Below, one piece after another: positions 24,359-32,876 of a stretch of DNA of 37,164 bases. The DNA is from Fuerstiella sp. Its GTDB lineage: Bacteria; Planctomycetota; Planctomycetia; Planctomycetales; Planctomycetaceae. The notes beneath the pieces were generated by a model. That model saw only the letters and a list, made by a program, of their open reading frames with translations, made no database searches and was not told where the DNA came from. Position 1 is the stretch's first letter. Each line of letters starts with the position of its first letter. Location: contig JAPYTO010000025.1 in NCBI GenBank assembly GCA_029941865.1, positions 1 to 37,164 on the forward strand. The letters run 5' to 3'. The position numbers were made by a program, and so were the translations under genes.

Positions 24359-24733
24359 TTGATCGAAAACCGTTCGTTTCTGGATTTCGGTCGTGCCAAC
24401 CGACATAATGCGTCACCTGCCACAAAGCCTTTCATTGTTCATGTCTTTCTCAAAGCCTTACTGCGGACTTGGAACACGGATGTCCCACAGAAATCGACGG
24501 CCCGCAGTGCCCCTTCAATCGGCGAGAGTATTTTTCCACAACGACCCATTTTGCAGGCGGCCATTGCATCAACAACGAGAACAGGCTGGCCCGTTTCCGC
24601 CGATGGCTCGATTCCGGTTGCGGTTACGCCGCATCGGCTATGTGTCTTCCAACCCTCACATCAACACAACTCACTTGGCGTTTCCGTATGCCAATCAGGC
24701 CGCGACGGGCTTGCTGTGAACAGGAGATAGTGA
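24359..24733. other. Intergenic gap within the secretion/pilus locus
   Basis: These 375 bases lie between ATPase 1 and pilT. All three plus-strand frames are open over about 24469-24719, but none has family resemblance or a supported start, so nothing was called. The last bases carry the pilT ribosome binding site (AGGAG). Confidence 0.45.
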
Positions 24734-25858
24734 ATGGCTCCGCGCCAACTTCAGATTGATAAATTGCTGGAAACGGTCGTCCGTGAAAGCATCAGTGACC
24801 TGCACATCACCGTCGGTCAGCCACCGGTCGTGCGGCAGAGTGGGCATATGGTGCGCCTGGAAACCAAGAGCCTGGAGAAGGAAGACACCACGGCTCTGAT
24901 GAAGAGCATCACGCCGGAGCGCAATCAGCAGGAGTTGCAGGAACGCGGCGGCACGGACTTTGGGTTTGCTTTTGGCGACAAAGCTCGTTTCCGAGTTTCC
25001 GTATTCAAGCAACGCGGCATGATCGGAATGGTGCTGCGGCGAATTCCGAATGAGTTTCTGACGTTCGAACAACTGGGACTGCCTCCGGTCGTCAGAGAGT
25101 TGATCCAGCGGCCTCGAGGTCTGTTTCTGGTAACCGGGCCGACGGGTTCAGGAAAAACAACCAGTCTGGCCAGCATGATCAACTGGATGAACAACAATCT
25201 CGATCACCACATCATCACGATGGAAGATCCGATCGAGTACTACCACGAGCACAAAAAGTCGACGATCAATCAGCGTGAAGTCGGTGTGGATTGTATCAGC
25301 TTTCCCGATGCTCTCCGCGGTGCCCTGCGTCAGGACCCGGATGTGATTCTGGTGGGGGAAATGCGAGACCTGGAAACCATCGAAGCCGCCATCACAGCGG
25401 CAGAAACGGGCCACGTGGTCTTTGGCACGCTGCATACGACTGGTGCTCAGGGTACGGTTGACCGAGTCATCGACGTATTCCCGACCAGTCAGCAGGAACA
25501 GATTCGCACCCAGTTGGCGAACGGCATCATCGGGATTCTCAGTCAGGCCCTGCTGCCACGAAAACCCAAGGGACTTGTCGCAGCTTACGAAATGCTGGTA
25601 GTGACCAGTGCGATCTCGAATCTGATTCGCGAAGGCAAAACCTTCCGCATCAACTCTTCAATTCAAACCGGCCGTAAGTTCGGGATGATTCTGCTGGATG
25701 ATTCGCTGTTCAATCTGTGGAAGAGCGGCCTTGTTGAAGAGCAGACCATAATCATGAAATCAAACAACCCCGGCGAACTTCGGGCTCGGATTGAGCGAGC
25801 GAAGAAGGGCGTGTTTGAAGACGACGATGACGATGATGATGATGATGACGACGATTAA
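24734..25858 (+). CDS. pilT: PilT-type retraction ATPase with poly-Asp tail
   Basis: The product is 374 residues. PilT disassembles type IV pili. Motifs: Walker A GPTGSGKTT (135-143), Asp box MEDPIEYYHEH (163-173), Walker B VILVGEMRD (204-212), His box TGHVVFGTLHT (225-235), and AISNLIREGK (293-302), a near match to the PilT-specific AIRNLIRE motif. The zinc tetracysteine of PilB/GspE is absent. The C-terminus ends with 12 consecutive Asp (363-374), encoded by a mixed GAC/GAT run at 25820-25855. The ATG is preceded by CAGGAG at good spacing. A retraction ATPase is unexpected beside a G-H-I-J-K pseudopilin series, because type II secretion systems normally lack one. Confidence 0.94.
   Translation: MAPRQLQIDKLLETVVRESISDLHITVGQPPVVRQSGHMVRLETKSLEKEDTTALMKSITPERNQQELQERGGTDFGFAFGDKARFRVSVFKQRGMIGMVLRRIPNEFLTFEQLGLPPVVRELIQRPRGLFLVTGPTGSGKTTSLASMINWMNNNLDHHIITMEDPIEYYHEHKKSTINQREVGVDCISFPDALRGALRQDPDVILVGEMRDLETIEAAITAAETGHVVFGTLHTTGAQGTVDRVIDVFPTSQQEQIRTQLANGIIGILSQALLPRKPKGLVAAYEMLVVTSAISNLIREGKTFRINSSIQTGRKFGMILLDDSLFNLWKSGLVEEQTIIMKSNNPGELRARIERAKKGVFEDDDDDDDDDDDD
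25820..25855 (+). repeat. GAY trinucleotide tract (poly-Asp codons)
   Basis: Twelve successive GAC/GAT codons close the pilT reading frame. Such a tract can gain or lose triplets by slippage without shifting the frame, so the tail length may vary between strains. Confidence 0.85.
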
Positions 25859-25955
25859 GTCCTGGCTGGAACGCCGCTGACACTGACCCTTTCCCTTTCG
25901 CGGGGAGAGCTGACAATTGCAATGAAGTAGACAATAACCCGGTCCGGTTCAACTT

Positions 25956-27659
25956 ATGGCTCAACGCAAACTCGGACAAATCCTTGTTGATCTCGGTTAT
26001 CTGACGGATGACCAGCTTTGGGATGTTCTGGAAGAGCAGAAACAAAGCTCGGGGCTGATCGGACAGGTGGCTGTGCGCATGGGCATGGTGACCGAGACTC
26101 AGGTCACTGAGGCCCTGGCGGAACAGTGGGGCATGCCGGTGATTAACCTGGCAGAAACCAGTATACCTCCACAGGTGCTGGAACTCGTTCCACAGACGAT
26201 GGCCGAGATCTACAAGATCATGCCGGTGTCATTGAAGAACGATGTGCTGACCGTGGCCATGGCTGATCCCCAGAATGTCGCGGCGCTGGATGATCTGCGC
26301 AACTTTCTGGGCAACGAGATTCGTGGCGCGGTCTCCACTTTGGTGGAAGTCGAAGAGGCGATTGCTCAGTACTACGCAGACCGCGAAGAGAGCATCGAAG
26401 ACGTCATCGAGGAACTGGCGAGTGACGACGAAGAAGAAGGCCGAATCCGAGGCTACGACCTGTCTTCAGAAGAAGAGTTATCGGACGCGGCTCCGATCAA
26501 GAAGCTGCTGAACATGGTGATTTTGCTGGCCATTCGCGACCAGGCCAGTGACATCCACTTTGAACCCTTCGAAGACGAGTTCAAAATTCGGGTGAAAGCA
26601 GACGGCGTCCTTTACGAAATGGTGCCGCCGCCCCGCCATCTGGCCAACGCGATCATCTCTCGAATCAAGGTCATGTCCGACCTGGACATCGCCGAACGAC
26701 GCCTGCCACAGGACGGGCGTATCGAATTAAACGTCGGTGGCAACCAGGTGGACCTGCGAGTCAGTGTGTTGCCGGTGCTGTTCGGCGAAGCGGTCGTCAT
26801 GCGGATCCTTGACCGAACCGTGGTGGCTCTGGACCTGAACAAAATCGGCATGGACGCAACCACGCTCAGTCGTTTCCGCAGAGTGGTGGAATTGCCGAAC
26901 GGGATCGTGCTGGTGACCGGTCCTACCGGCAGCGGCAAGACCACGACTCTGTACTCCGCCCTGAACGAACTGAACGATATTTCCACCAAGATCATCACCA
27001 GCGAAGACCCGATCGAATATGACATCGAAGGCATCATGCAATGCCCGATCAATCCGGACATTGGCATTACCTTCAGTTCGATCCTGCGGGGCGTCCTGCG
27101 TCACGACCCGGACAAGATTCTGGTGGGTGAAATTCGAGACTATGAAACCGGGGAAATCGCAGTCCAAAGTGCGCTGACAGGCCACCTTGTGTTCAGCACG
27201 TTACATACCAATGACGCGCCCACCGCGATCACGCGACTGCGCGATATGGGAGTCGCGGCGTTCCTGATTACAGCGACGGTCGAAGCCATTCTGGCTCAAC
27301 GCCTGGTACGCCGAATCTGCAGTGAGTGCCGCACAGAATTCGAGCCGTCGGACGAGCTGCTGCAGGAACTGCAGCTGCCCCTGGACACCGCTCGTAAGTA
27401 CAAATTCTACTACGGCAAAGGCTGTTCCCGCTGCAACAACACGGGGTACAAAGGCCGAGTTGGCATCTACGAATTGATGGAGGTCACGGACGAAATCCGT
27501 GACTGCGTGGCATCAGAACAGTCGGCCGATGAAATTCGTGATGTGGCCAGAAACCAGGGCATGACCACGCTGCGGGAATCAGGCCTGAAGTTAATTTTTG
27601 ACGGCCATACCACGATCGATGAAGTGGTTCGCGAAACAGTTATGGAAGACGTTGAATAA
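25956..27659 (+). CDS. GspE/PilB-type assembly ATPase 2
   Basis: The product is 567 residues. The N-terminal MshEN domain spans about 1-140 (starting MAQRKLGQILVDLGYLTDDQ). It is joined to the core by an acidic linker of about 35 residues (about 145-178) rich in Asp/Glu. The N2 motif ASDIHFEPFED is at 197-207, Walker A GPTGSGKTTT at 322-331, Asp box TSEDPIEYD at 348-356, Walker B ILVGEIRDYE at 388-397, and zinc Cys are C455, C458, C490 and C493. It is clearly paralogous to ATPase 1 but distinct throughout. Having two assembly ATPases and one PilT suggests either two machines sharing a platform or specialised stages. No strong ribosome binding site precedes the ATG at 25956. Confidence 0.94.
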   Translation: MAQRKLGQILVDLGYLTDDQLWDVLEEQKQSSGLIGQVAVRMGMVTETQVTEALAEQWGMPVINLAETSIPPQVLELVPQTMAEIYKIMPVSLKNDVLTVAMADPQNVAALDDLRNFLGNEIRGAVSTLVEVEEAIAQYYADREESIEDVIEELASDDEEEGRIRGYDLSSEEELSDAAPIKKLLNMVILLAIRDQASDIHFEPFEDEFKIRVKADGVLYEMVPPPRHLANAIISRIKVMSDLDIAERRLPQDGRIELNVGGNQVDLRVSVLPVLFGEAVVMRILDRTVVALDLNKIGMDATTLSRFRRVVELPNGIVLVTGPTGSGKTTTLYSALNELNDISTKIITSEDPIEYDIEGIMQCPINPDIGITFSSILRGVLRHDPDKILVGEIRDYETGEIAVQSALTGHLVFSTLHTNDAPTAITRLRDMGVAAFLITATVEAILAQRLVRRICSECRTEFEPSDELLQELQLPLDTARKYKFYYGKGCSRCNNTGYKGRVGIYELMEVTDEIRDCVASEQSADEIRDVARNQGMTTLRESGLKLIFDGHTTIDEVVRETVMEDVE

Positions 27660-28007
27660 CCTGGCGGAACGAACAGTCCTGTTCTGCTGCAGCAGAATCA
27701 AACACGACCGGCGGACGGCGCCAACACGCAGTTCCGCATCCGCCCTAAACCAATTGGTCATGTAGCTTTACAGACATTTTTATATCACGGAACACGGTTT
27801 GCCCGTTAAGCATTCGCAACTGTTGAAATTCTTTCAACGGTTGCGAAATGTTTCTGCGGGTGAATCAGATTTGTAGCGAGTTGCTACGGTTGGAAGTCGT
27901 TGATGTCGACACGTCGCCTGACTCTTTCTGAGTTGAATGGACGTGGTTTGAGATCAATGTGTGTCTGACACCGGCGAGTCCGTGGAAACGATCGTAGAGG
28001 TGATGTT
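27660..28007. other. Intergenic gap upstream of pilC/gspF
   Basis: These 348 bases hold a strong hairpin at 27815-27845 and end with the GAGGTGATGTT ribosome binding site of the platform-protein gene. No coding sequence was recognised. A promoter for the downstream genes may lie after the hairpin. Confidence 0.5.
27815..27845 (+). terminator. Inverted repeat between ATPase 2 and pilC/gspF
   Basis: CGCAACTGTTGAAA (27815-27828) and TTTCAACGGTTGCG (27832-27845) pair over 14 bases with one mismatch (a G-U pair in plus-strand RNA) and a 3-base TTC loop. It may end or attenuate the ATPase transcript so that downstream genes are expressed at a different level. The sequence after it (AAATGTTTCTG) is only moderately T-rich. 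Confidence 0.5.
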
Positions 28008-29249
28008 ATGCCCGTCTTCCAATATGAAGCAATGGACAGCACTGGTCTCGAGGTGAAGGACACCATCGAGGCTCCGTCTGAGGGTGAAGCTCAGACGATG
28101 ATCCGCGAGAAGGGCTTCTACGTCACGAAGATCCGCGAGAAGGAACGGAAGAAAAAGGCCAAGGCAGCAGCGGCCAAGGGCAAGAACGCCAAGGCCAAGA
28201 CGTTCACGATGGGCGGTGTGAAGGCCAAAGTTCTTTGCACGTTTACGCGTCAGTTGTCGACACTGCAGGACGCTGGCCTGCCTCTGCTGCGAAGTCTCAG
28301 AATCCTGGAAGGGCAGTGCAAGCCCGGTGCCCTGAAGAACTCTCTGATGGACGTAATTGAAGACGTCGAATCGGGCAACACGCTGTCGGAAGCGATGGGA
28401 AAACAGCCCAAGTGCTTCGACAACCTATACGTAAACATGGTGCGGGCCGGTGAAGCCGGTGGTGCTTTGGAAGTGATCCTGCAGCGACTGGCGGAGTTCA
28501 AAGAACGAGCTCAGTCACTCAAACGCAAGATCACGGGGGCGATGATTTACCCGGCGGCGGTCATCACCGTGGCCGTTGGTATCGTGTCGTTCATCATGAT
28601 GTTCATCATTCCGAAATTCAAAAAGATCTTTTCGGACTTCGATACTGACCTGCCAGCCATGACCGAAATGCTGATCGGTTTCAGCGACTGGATGCTGAAG
28701 TACTGGTACATGCTGTTCATTGGGCCGATCGCGTTCTACCTGTTCATCAAGATCGTCAAGAAGAACCACACCGGAGCCTTCGTGGTCGACTGGCTCTCGT
28801 TACGCATACCGCTCATTGGAAAGATTCTGCACCTGGGCATCATTGCGAGAATCACTCGAACGCTGGGAACGCTGATCGCGTCCGGCGTGCCGATTCTGGA
28901 GGCCCTGTTGATCTCGAGAGACACGGCGGGCAATCATGTTTTTGTACGGGCCTTCGACAATATTTATACGGCGATCCGCGAAGGGGAAACCATTGCCGTG
29001 CCGCTGCGGGAAGCCAGAATCGTGGATGACATGGTGGTGAACATGGTGGACGTGGGTGAAGAAACAGGTGCCCTGGACGACATGCTCTACAAAGTGGCGG
29101 ACGTGTACGACGAAGAAGTGGAAGTGAAGGTTGAGAGTCTGATCAGTTTGCTGGAACCGATCATGGTGGTGGTCCTGGGGTTAATCGTGGGCTTCATCGT
29201 CATCGCCCTGTTCCTACCACTGATTAAATTACTGAACGACCTGTCCTAG
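28008..29249 (+). CDS. PilC/GspF-type inner-membrane platform protein
   Basis: The product is 413 residues. The N-terminal PVFQYEAMDSTGLEVKDTIEA stretch is typical of the GspF/PilC start. A Lys/Ala-rich insertion (about 43-64) precedes the first T2SSF domain (about 73-200), and a second T2SSF domain covers about 275-405. Membrane segments are at about 178-200, 233-250 and 382-405. The repeated VNMVRAGEAGGAL (142-154) and VNMVDVGEETGAL (344-356) are the duplicated GE-x-G motif of the family. It anchors the assembly ATPase and guides pseudopilin insertion. It is the only platform protein in the window, although two assembly ATPases are present. Confidence 0.94.
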   Translation: MPVFQYEAMDSTGLEVKDTIEAPSEGEAQTMIREKGFYVTKIREKERKKKAKAAAAKGKNAKAKTFTMGGVKAKVLCTFTRQLSTLQDAGLPLLRSLRILEGQCKPGALKNSLMDVIEDVESGNTLSEAMGKQPKCFDNLYVNMVRAGEAGGALEVILQRLAEFKERAQSLKRKITGAMIYPAAVITVAVGIVSFIMMFIIPKFKKIFSDFDTDLPAMTEMLIGFSDWMLKYWYMLFIGPIAFYLFIKIVKKNHTGAFVVDWLSLRIPLIGKILHLGIIARITRTLGTLIASGVPILEALLISRDTAGNHVFVRAFDNIYTAIREGETIAVPLREARIVDDMVVNMVDVGEETGALDDMLYKVADVYDEEVEVKVESLISLLEPIMVVVLGLIVGFIVIALFLPLIKLLNDLS

Positions 29250-29267
29250 GCAGGAGTCATCAGTTGG

Positions 29268-29297
29268 CAGTCGCCAGTTTGCAGTCACTGGCGACTG
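29268..29297. repeat. Inverted repeat between pilC/gspF and first pseudopilin
   Basis: CAGTCGCCAG (29268-29277) and CTGGCGACTG (29288-29297) are perfect 10-base reverse complements with a 10-base loop. It may act as an attenuator, RNA-stability element or dispersed repeat. No T-run follows. Confidence 0.55.
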
Positions 29298-29346
29298 ATT
29301 AATGCAGGAGTGCTGACAACTGAATACTGAGTTGAAGAACAATCCC

Positions 29347-30210
29347 ATGAAACATATGCCCCAACAATCCACAACAGTAACCACCCGCAGCGGTTTCACT
29401 CTGCTGGAACTGCTGGCCGTCATCACCATCATCAGTATTTTGCTGGCGTTGATTATGCCAATTTTCAGCGGCATTCTTGGAAGGGGCGACAATGTCGCCG
29501 TTTCTGCGGAAATGACGCAACTCGACCAGGCTCTGGCTGCGTACAAAGCGAAGTTCGGCAATTTTCCACCGAGTCGTCTGTCCATCCCCACAAGTGCCGG
29601 CGGATGGGACGCAAAAAGCCGGGCCGAGATCAAGTCCATCTGGCCGCAGTTTAACTTCGGGAATTGCGGAGGTTTGCCCGGAGGATTTCCGGCAAACAAA
29701 CTTGACCTTAGTGGCGCTGAATGCTTGGTATTTTTTCTTGGTGGTGTCGAGTCCGGGACGACAGCAGCACCGGTGCTGGGCGGCTTCTCGAAGAATCCTC
29801 TTAGACCCTGGTCACAGTCAGAGAACGTAGACGGTCCTTTTATGGAATTCGACCTGTCAAGGATGACAGACGTCGACGGTGACGATCTGTACGAGTACCT
29901 CGACGCCATTCCTGACCAGGACGTTCCCATCCTGTACGTGAGTGCCTCGGGGGGGCGTTACAACAAAGACAACGACGCTGGGGTTGTGGACGACTACGAC
30001 GTCTTTGGCAGCGCTCGTGACATGTCCGAGCTATACACACAAGCTGACGGGAAAACCCCCCATCGCAAGGATTCCTATCAGCTGATTTCAGCCGGTGCGG
30101 ACAGTGAATATGGCATTGGGGGAAAGTTCACACCCGGCGAGAGTCTTCCGTCGAGTCGTAAGAACGAAGTCGACAACATCACTAACTTTTCAGGCGGAAC
30201 ACTGAACTAG
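29347..30210 (+). CDS. GspG-like pseudopilin (large), first copy
   Basis: The product is 287 residues. A type IV prepilin signal has cleavage expected at G16 before FTLLELLAVI, with Glu at +5 and a hydrophobic helix to about residue 40. The C-terminal motif SYQLISAGADSEYG resembles the GspG ending. A loop DVDGDDLYEYLD (about 176-187) fits the GspG/EF-hand-like calcium site apart from Gly6. Typical GspG is about 140 residues, so this has a large insert. It would be processed by a prepilin peptidase not present here. A TTG at 29332 is an alternative start; ATG 29347 was chosen as the more standard. It begins the pseudopilin series. Confidence 0.88.
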   Translation: MKHMPQQSTTVTTRSGFTLLELLAVITIISILLALIMPIFSGILGRGDNVAVSAEMTQLDQALAAYKAKFGNFPPSRLSIPTSAGGWDAKSRAEIKSIWPQFNFGNCGGLPGGFPANKLDLSGAECLVFFLGGVESGTTAAPVLGGFSKNPLRPWSQSENVDGPFMEFDLSRMTDVDGDDLYEYLDAIPDQDVPILYVSASGGRYNKDNDAGVVDDYDVFGSARDMSELYTQADGKTPHRKDSYQLISAGADSEYGIGGKFTPGESLPSSRKNEVDNITNFSGGTLN

Positions 30211-30252
30211 GTCAACATGGACAGACGCTGTTCAATCCGTGAGGAATGTTAC

Positions 30253-31590
30253 ATGAATTCACCAACAACAATACGGCAGATCCGCGGCGGCTTCACGCTC
30301 ATTGAACTGCTGATGGTGATCACGCTCATAGCGTTCCTGACCTCGCTGTCCGTCATGGTTTTGTACGGCATTACCGACCAGGCCAATGAAGAGGCCACTG
30401 CAACGACGCTTCGGAAGCTGGACGGTCTGCTGGAAAAACGAATTGAAGCCTTCAATCGAGCTTTTGACCGGACGGGCAGTTTCCGTGATCGCTATCTTGA
30501 TGCTGCTCGAAATCTGCTGCAACAGGACAAAATCTACGGGCCACTCGTGAACAACCGACGGTCCGGAGAGGACGACAGCGCCGTCATTACGGCCCTTGCG
30601 AAGAAGGTCGCCATGAGGCACAACTTTCCTCAGCGGCATGAGGACCTTTTGCTGCTTGGATTTGATCGGTCGGGGACAGTGTCCGCCACAGATATTGATT
30701 CGTCATATAACGTCATGCCTTTCGCCGATCGGTCGCTCGACAGAGGATACCCCGATGGATCTGGTGGCATCGTCTTCAACGATCATGGAAACTACATTGA
30801 TGATGCCGTGGATCGCACCGTGCTCTCCGGAGCGTCAAACGTTCACGACACGGACGGTTGGGTGAACGACAAGACGGTCAGTGCGGAACTGCTGTATTAT
30901 TTCCTGGTGCACTCTGCCAGTCTGGGATCATCCGATGCCTTGGCGGATCAGTTCACAGCCCAGGAAGTGGCCGATACGGATGATGACGGACTGTTGGAAT
31001 TCATAGATGCGTGGGGCGAACCTCTTCGTTTCTATCGCTGGCCCACACGGATGATCGATGTCGACCCACCGAGTCCGTTTCAGCCCGTCCTGCGAAATGT
31101 AACCGACCCTACCGATGTGGCGCCAACTGGGCCACGCGTAATTACTACCGACGAACGTTTGGTCGCGAACATCATGCTCAAAGGCCTTCCGCCTGCTTCA
31201 ACCGGCCTCCCCAACGGTGCCTTACCGCGAGACTTACTTTTAGTCGACCCGGATGACCCGGTCGGCGTCCTCTACCGAGCGTTGGAACAGTACACAGGTG
31301 GCGCAGTCGACCTGAACGGAGACGGCGACACGAACGACCCCGGTGAAAACGATACAGGAGTTCCACTACGCACGGAGTACAACGAGATCAATTACCACAC
31401 GCCGGATACCTATCATACGCCGCTGATTGTTTCTGCTGGCCTGGACAACAACCTCGGCTTGTACGAACCCAGTGACACGGCAAATCTCGGCAACCTTGCT
31501 GCATACGATCAGTCAATTTCGTTTCAGACGATGGTAGATCAGGTCAGCGACAATCTGACGAATCGCAACCGCAGAGCGGGAGGCCGCTAA
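30253..31590 (+). CDS. GspG-like pseudopilin (very large), second copy
   Basis: The product is 445 residues. The prepilin signal is G13 followed by FTLIELLMVI, with Glu at +5. The C-terminal half contains FIDAWGEPLRFY, resembling the GspG motif DPWGxPYxY, and IVSAGLDNNLG, resembling the GspG ending. Two Ca-type loops are present: DTDDDGLLEFID (about 241-252), a complete EF-hand pattern, and DLNGDGDTNDPGE (about 353-365). The body is about three times the usual size. The ATG at 30253 was chosen because GAGGA lies just upstream. It follows the first pseudopilin closely, and its stop overlaps the next ATG by one base. Confidence 0.88.
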   Translation: MNSPTTIRQIRGGFTLIELLMVITLIAFLTSLSVMVLYGITDQANEEATATTLRKLDGLLEKRIEAFNRAFDRTGSFRDRYLDAARNLLQQDKIYGPLVNNRRSGEDDSAVITALAKKVAMRHNFPQRHEDLLLLGFDRSGTVSATDIDSSYNVMPFADRSLDRGYPDGSGGIVFNDHGNYIDDAVDRTVLSGASNVHDTDGWVNDKTVSAELLYYFLVHSASLGSSDALADQFTAQEVADTDDDGLLEFIDAWGEPLRFYRWPTRMIDVDPPSPFQPVLRNVTDPTDVAPTGPRVITTDERLVANIMLKGLPPASTGLPNGALPRDLLLVDPDDPVGVLYRALEQYTGGAVDLNGDGDTNDPGENDTGVPLRTEYNEINYHTPDTYHTPLIVSAGLDNNLGLYEPSDTANLGNLAAYDQSISFQTMVDQVSDNLTNRNRRAGGR

Positions 31591-32876
31591 TGCAATGTGC
31601 AACCTCCCACAAGCGGCTTGAACGACGTTCCGGGTTCACCCTTGTTGAATTGTTGATGGTGATCACCATCATGCTGCTGCTGATGTCAATCACGGTCTAC
31701 AGTGTCAATTTCGCTCGGGATTCAGATCGAGTCTCCAGCAATGCGTCCAAGGTTCAGTCATTTCTTGCCGGAGCACGCGACAGAGCCATCTATTCACGGA
31801 GTCCGAAGGGCGTTCGATTCTTCCTGGATTCCGAAGATGATCCCAATGCCGGCACCGGTGAACGCCGAACCGTCAGCGCTATGTACTATATCGATCCCGG
31901 TCAATTCTGGAGCGACGGGGCCATCGAACTGTACCGCTGGGATCCCAATTTCAACGGACGAACGAATCTTCCGGCATCAGGTGGCAGCAATCCCGACATC
32001 AATGGCGACGGGACCCCCGACAATCCTGCATTGATCTGGATGGTTGCCGGGCTGAAAGAGAACAAGTGGTGGGAATTGAAACGCCGAGGCCTTCTGGTAG
32101 ACGGTGTCCGCATGAGGATTCCGGCGGGCCCGACGGGAACATGGTATCCGGTTGACACCCGTTTTATTGATATCACAAGTGCCCCCACCAACACTCAATG
32201 GCTTGTCCTGCAGATTCCTTATGCCGATCCAGGTGACACCGATATTCGACGAGCAAAGGCGTTTGAACTCGGAGGCCCCGAAACTTATGAACTTCAGTTG
32301 CCGCCTTCGATTATGCCAAACCAGCCGGCACTGATGGTTGACGGTGTGGTGATTGACCTCGATGGTTCAAGACTTCCCGCCGGCTGGCGGCCCTCAGCGC
32401 AAAACGGCGCCAACTTCAATCAATTCATGGACGTGGTATTCTCGCCTCGAGGAACGGTGATCGGTGAGACTGCGTCGGCGGGAATCATTCACTTTTACGT
32501 TTGTGACAGGATCGACGCGACAGTTTTGAAGGGCGAATTGATCAACAGCCTGCCTGGTGCCTCCGCGGCCGCGAAACTTGGTAACTTCGAGTCCGCCGTC
32601 CGCGGCGGAACACCATTCATCCCGGCTGATGAAATTGATCCGGCAGACGCCTCTACCTGGATCTCCGCATTGGCCGAAGCTGGCGAACCATATCTCCCCA
32701 AAGACCGCCGCATCGTGACGCTGTTCACTCAGACTGGTGCAATATCCGTGAATCAGATCAACCCCACTGACGTACGGGATCCATCTGATTTTGATGGTGA
32801 TGGCAACTTCAGTGAACCGGATGGGATTGCCGACGATCCGTATCTGTTCGCGGAAACCGGACAGGAGGGCAATTGA
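31590..32876 (+). CDS. GspH-like pseudopilin (large)
   Basis: The product is 428 residues. The prepilin signal is G15 followed by FTLVELLMVI, with Glu at +5. The following SFLAGARDRAIYSRSPKGVRF matches the GspH/FimT pattern (AR-x-x-AI), and FSPRGTVIGE near residue 290 fits the GspH beta-strand motif F-x-P-x-G. Ca-type loops are DINGDGTPDN (about 136-145) and DFDGDGNFSEPD (about 400-411). Typical GspH is about 170 residues. GGGAGG six bases upstream supports the ATG, which overlaps the previous stop. The stop TGA overlaps the next ATG, so the genes are tightly coupled. Confidence 0.88.
   Translation: MQCATSHKRLERRSGFTLVELLMVITIMLLLMSITVYSVNFARDSDRVSSNASKVQSFLAGARDRAIYSRSPKGVRFFLDSEDDPNAGTGERRTVSAMYYIDPGQFWSDGAIELYRWDPNFNGRTNLPASGGSNPDINGDGTPDNPALIWMVAGLKENKWWELKRRGLLVDGVRMRIPAGPTGTWYPVDTRFIDITSAPTNTQWLVLQIPYADPGDTDIRRAKAFELGGPETYELQLPPSIMPNQPALMVDGVVIDLDGSRLPAGWRPSAQNGANFNQFMDVVFSPRGTVIGETASAGIIHFYVCDRIDATVLKGELINSLPGASAAAKLGNFESAVRGGTPFIPADEIDPADASTWISALAEAGEPYLPKDRRIVTLFTQTGAISVNQINPTDVRDPSDFDGDGNFSEPDGIADDPYLFAETGQEGN

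Noticed and set aside
24359-24733. Three overlapping open frames between ATPase 1 and pilT
   Set aside because: All three plus-strand frames are open over about 250 bases, which is expected at times in GC-rich DNA. None has a supported start or family motif.
25885-25915. Possible third copy of the interspersed repeat after pilT
   Set aside because: A CCCTTTCCC...GGGGAGAG stretch is only loosely similar to the repeat core and lacks the conserved flanks.
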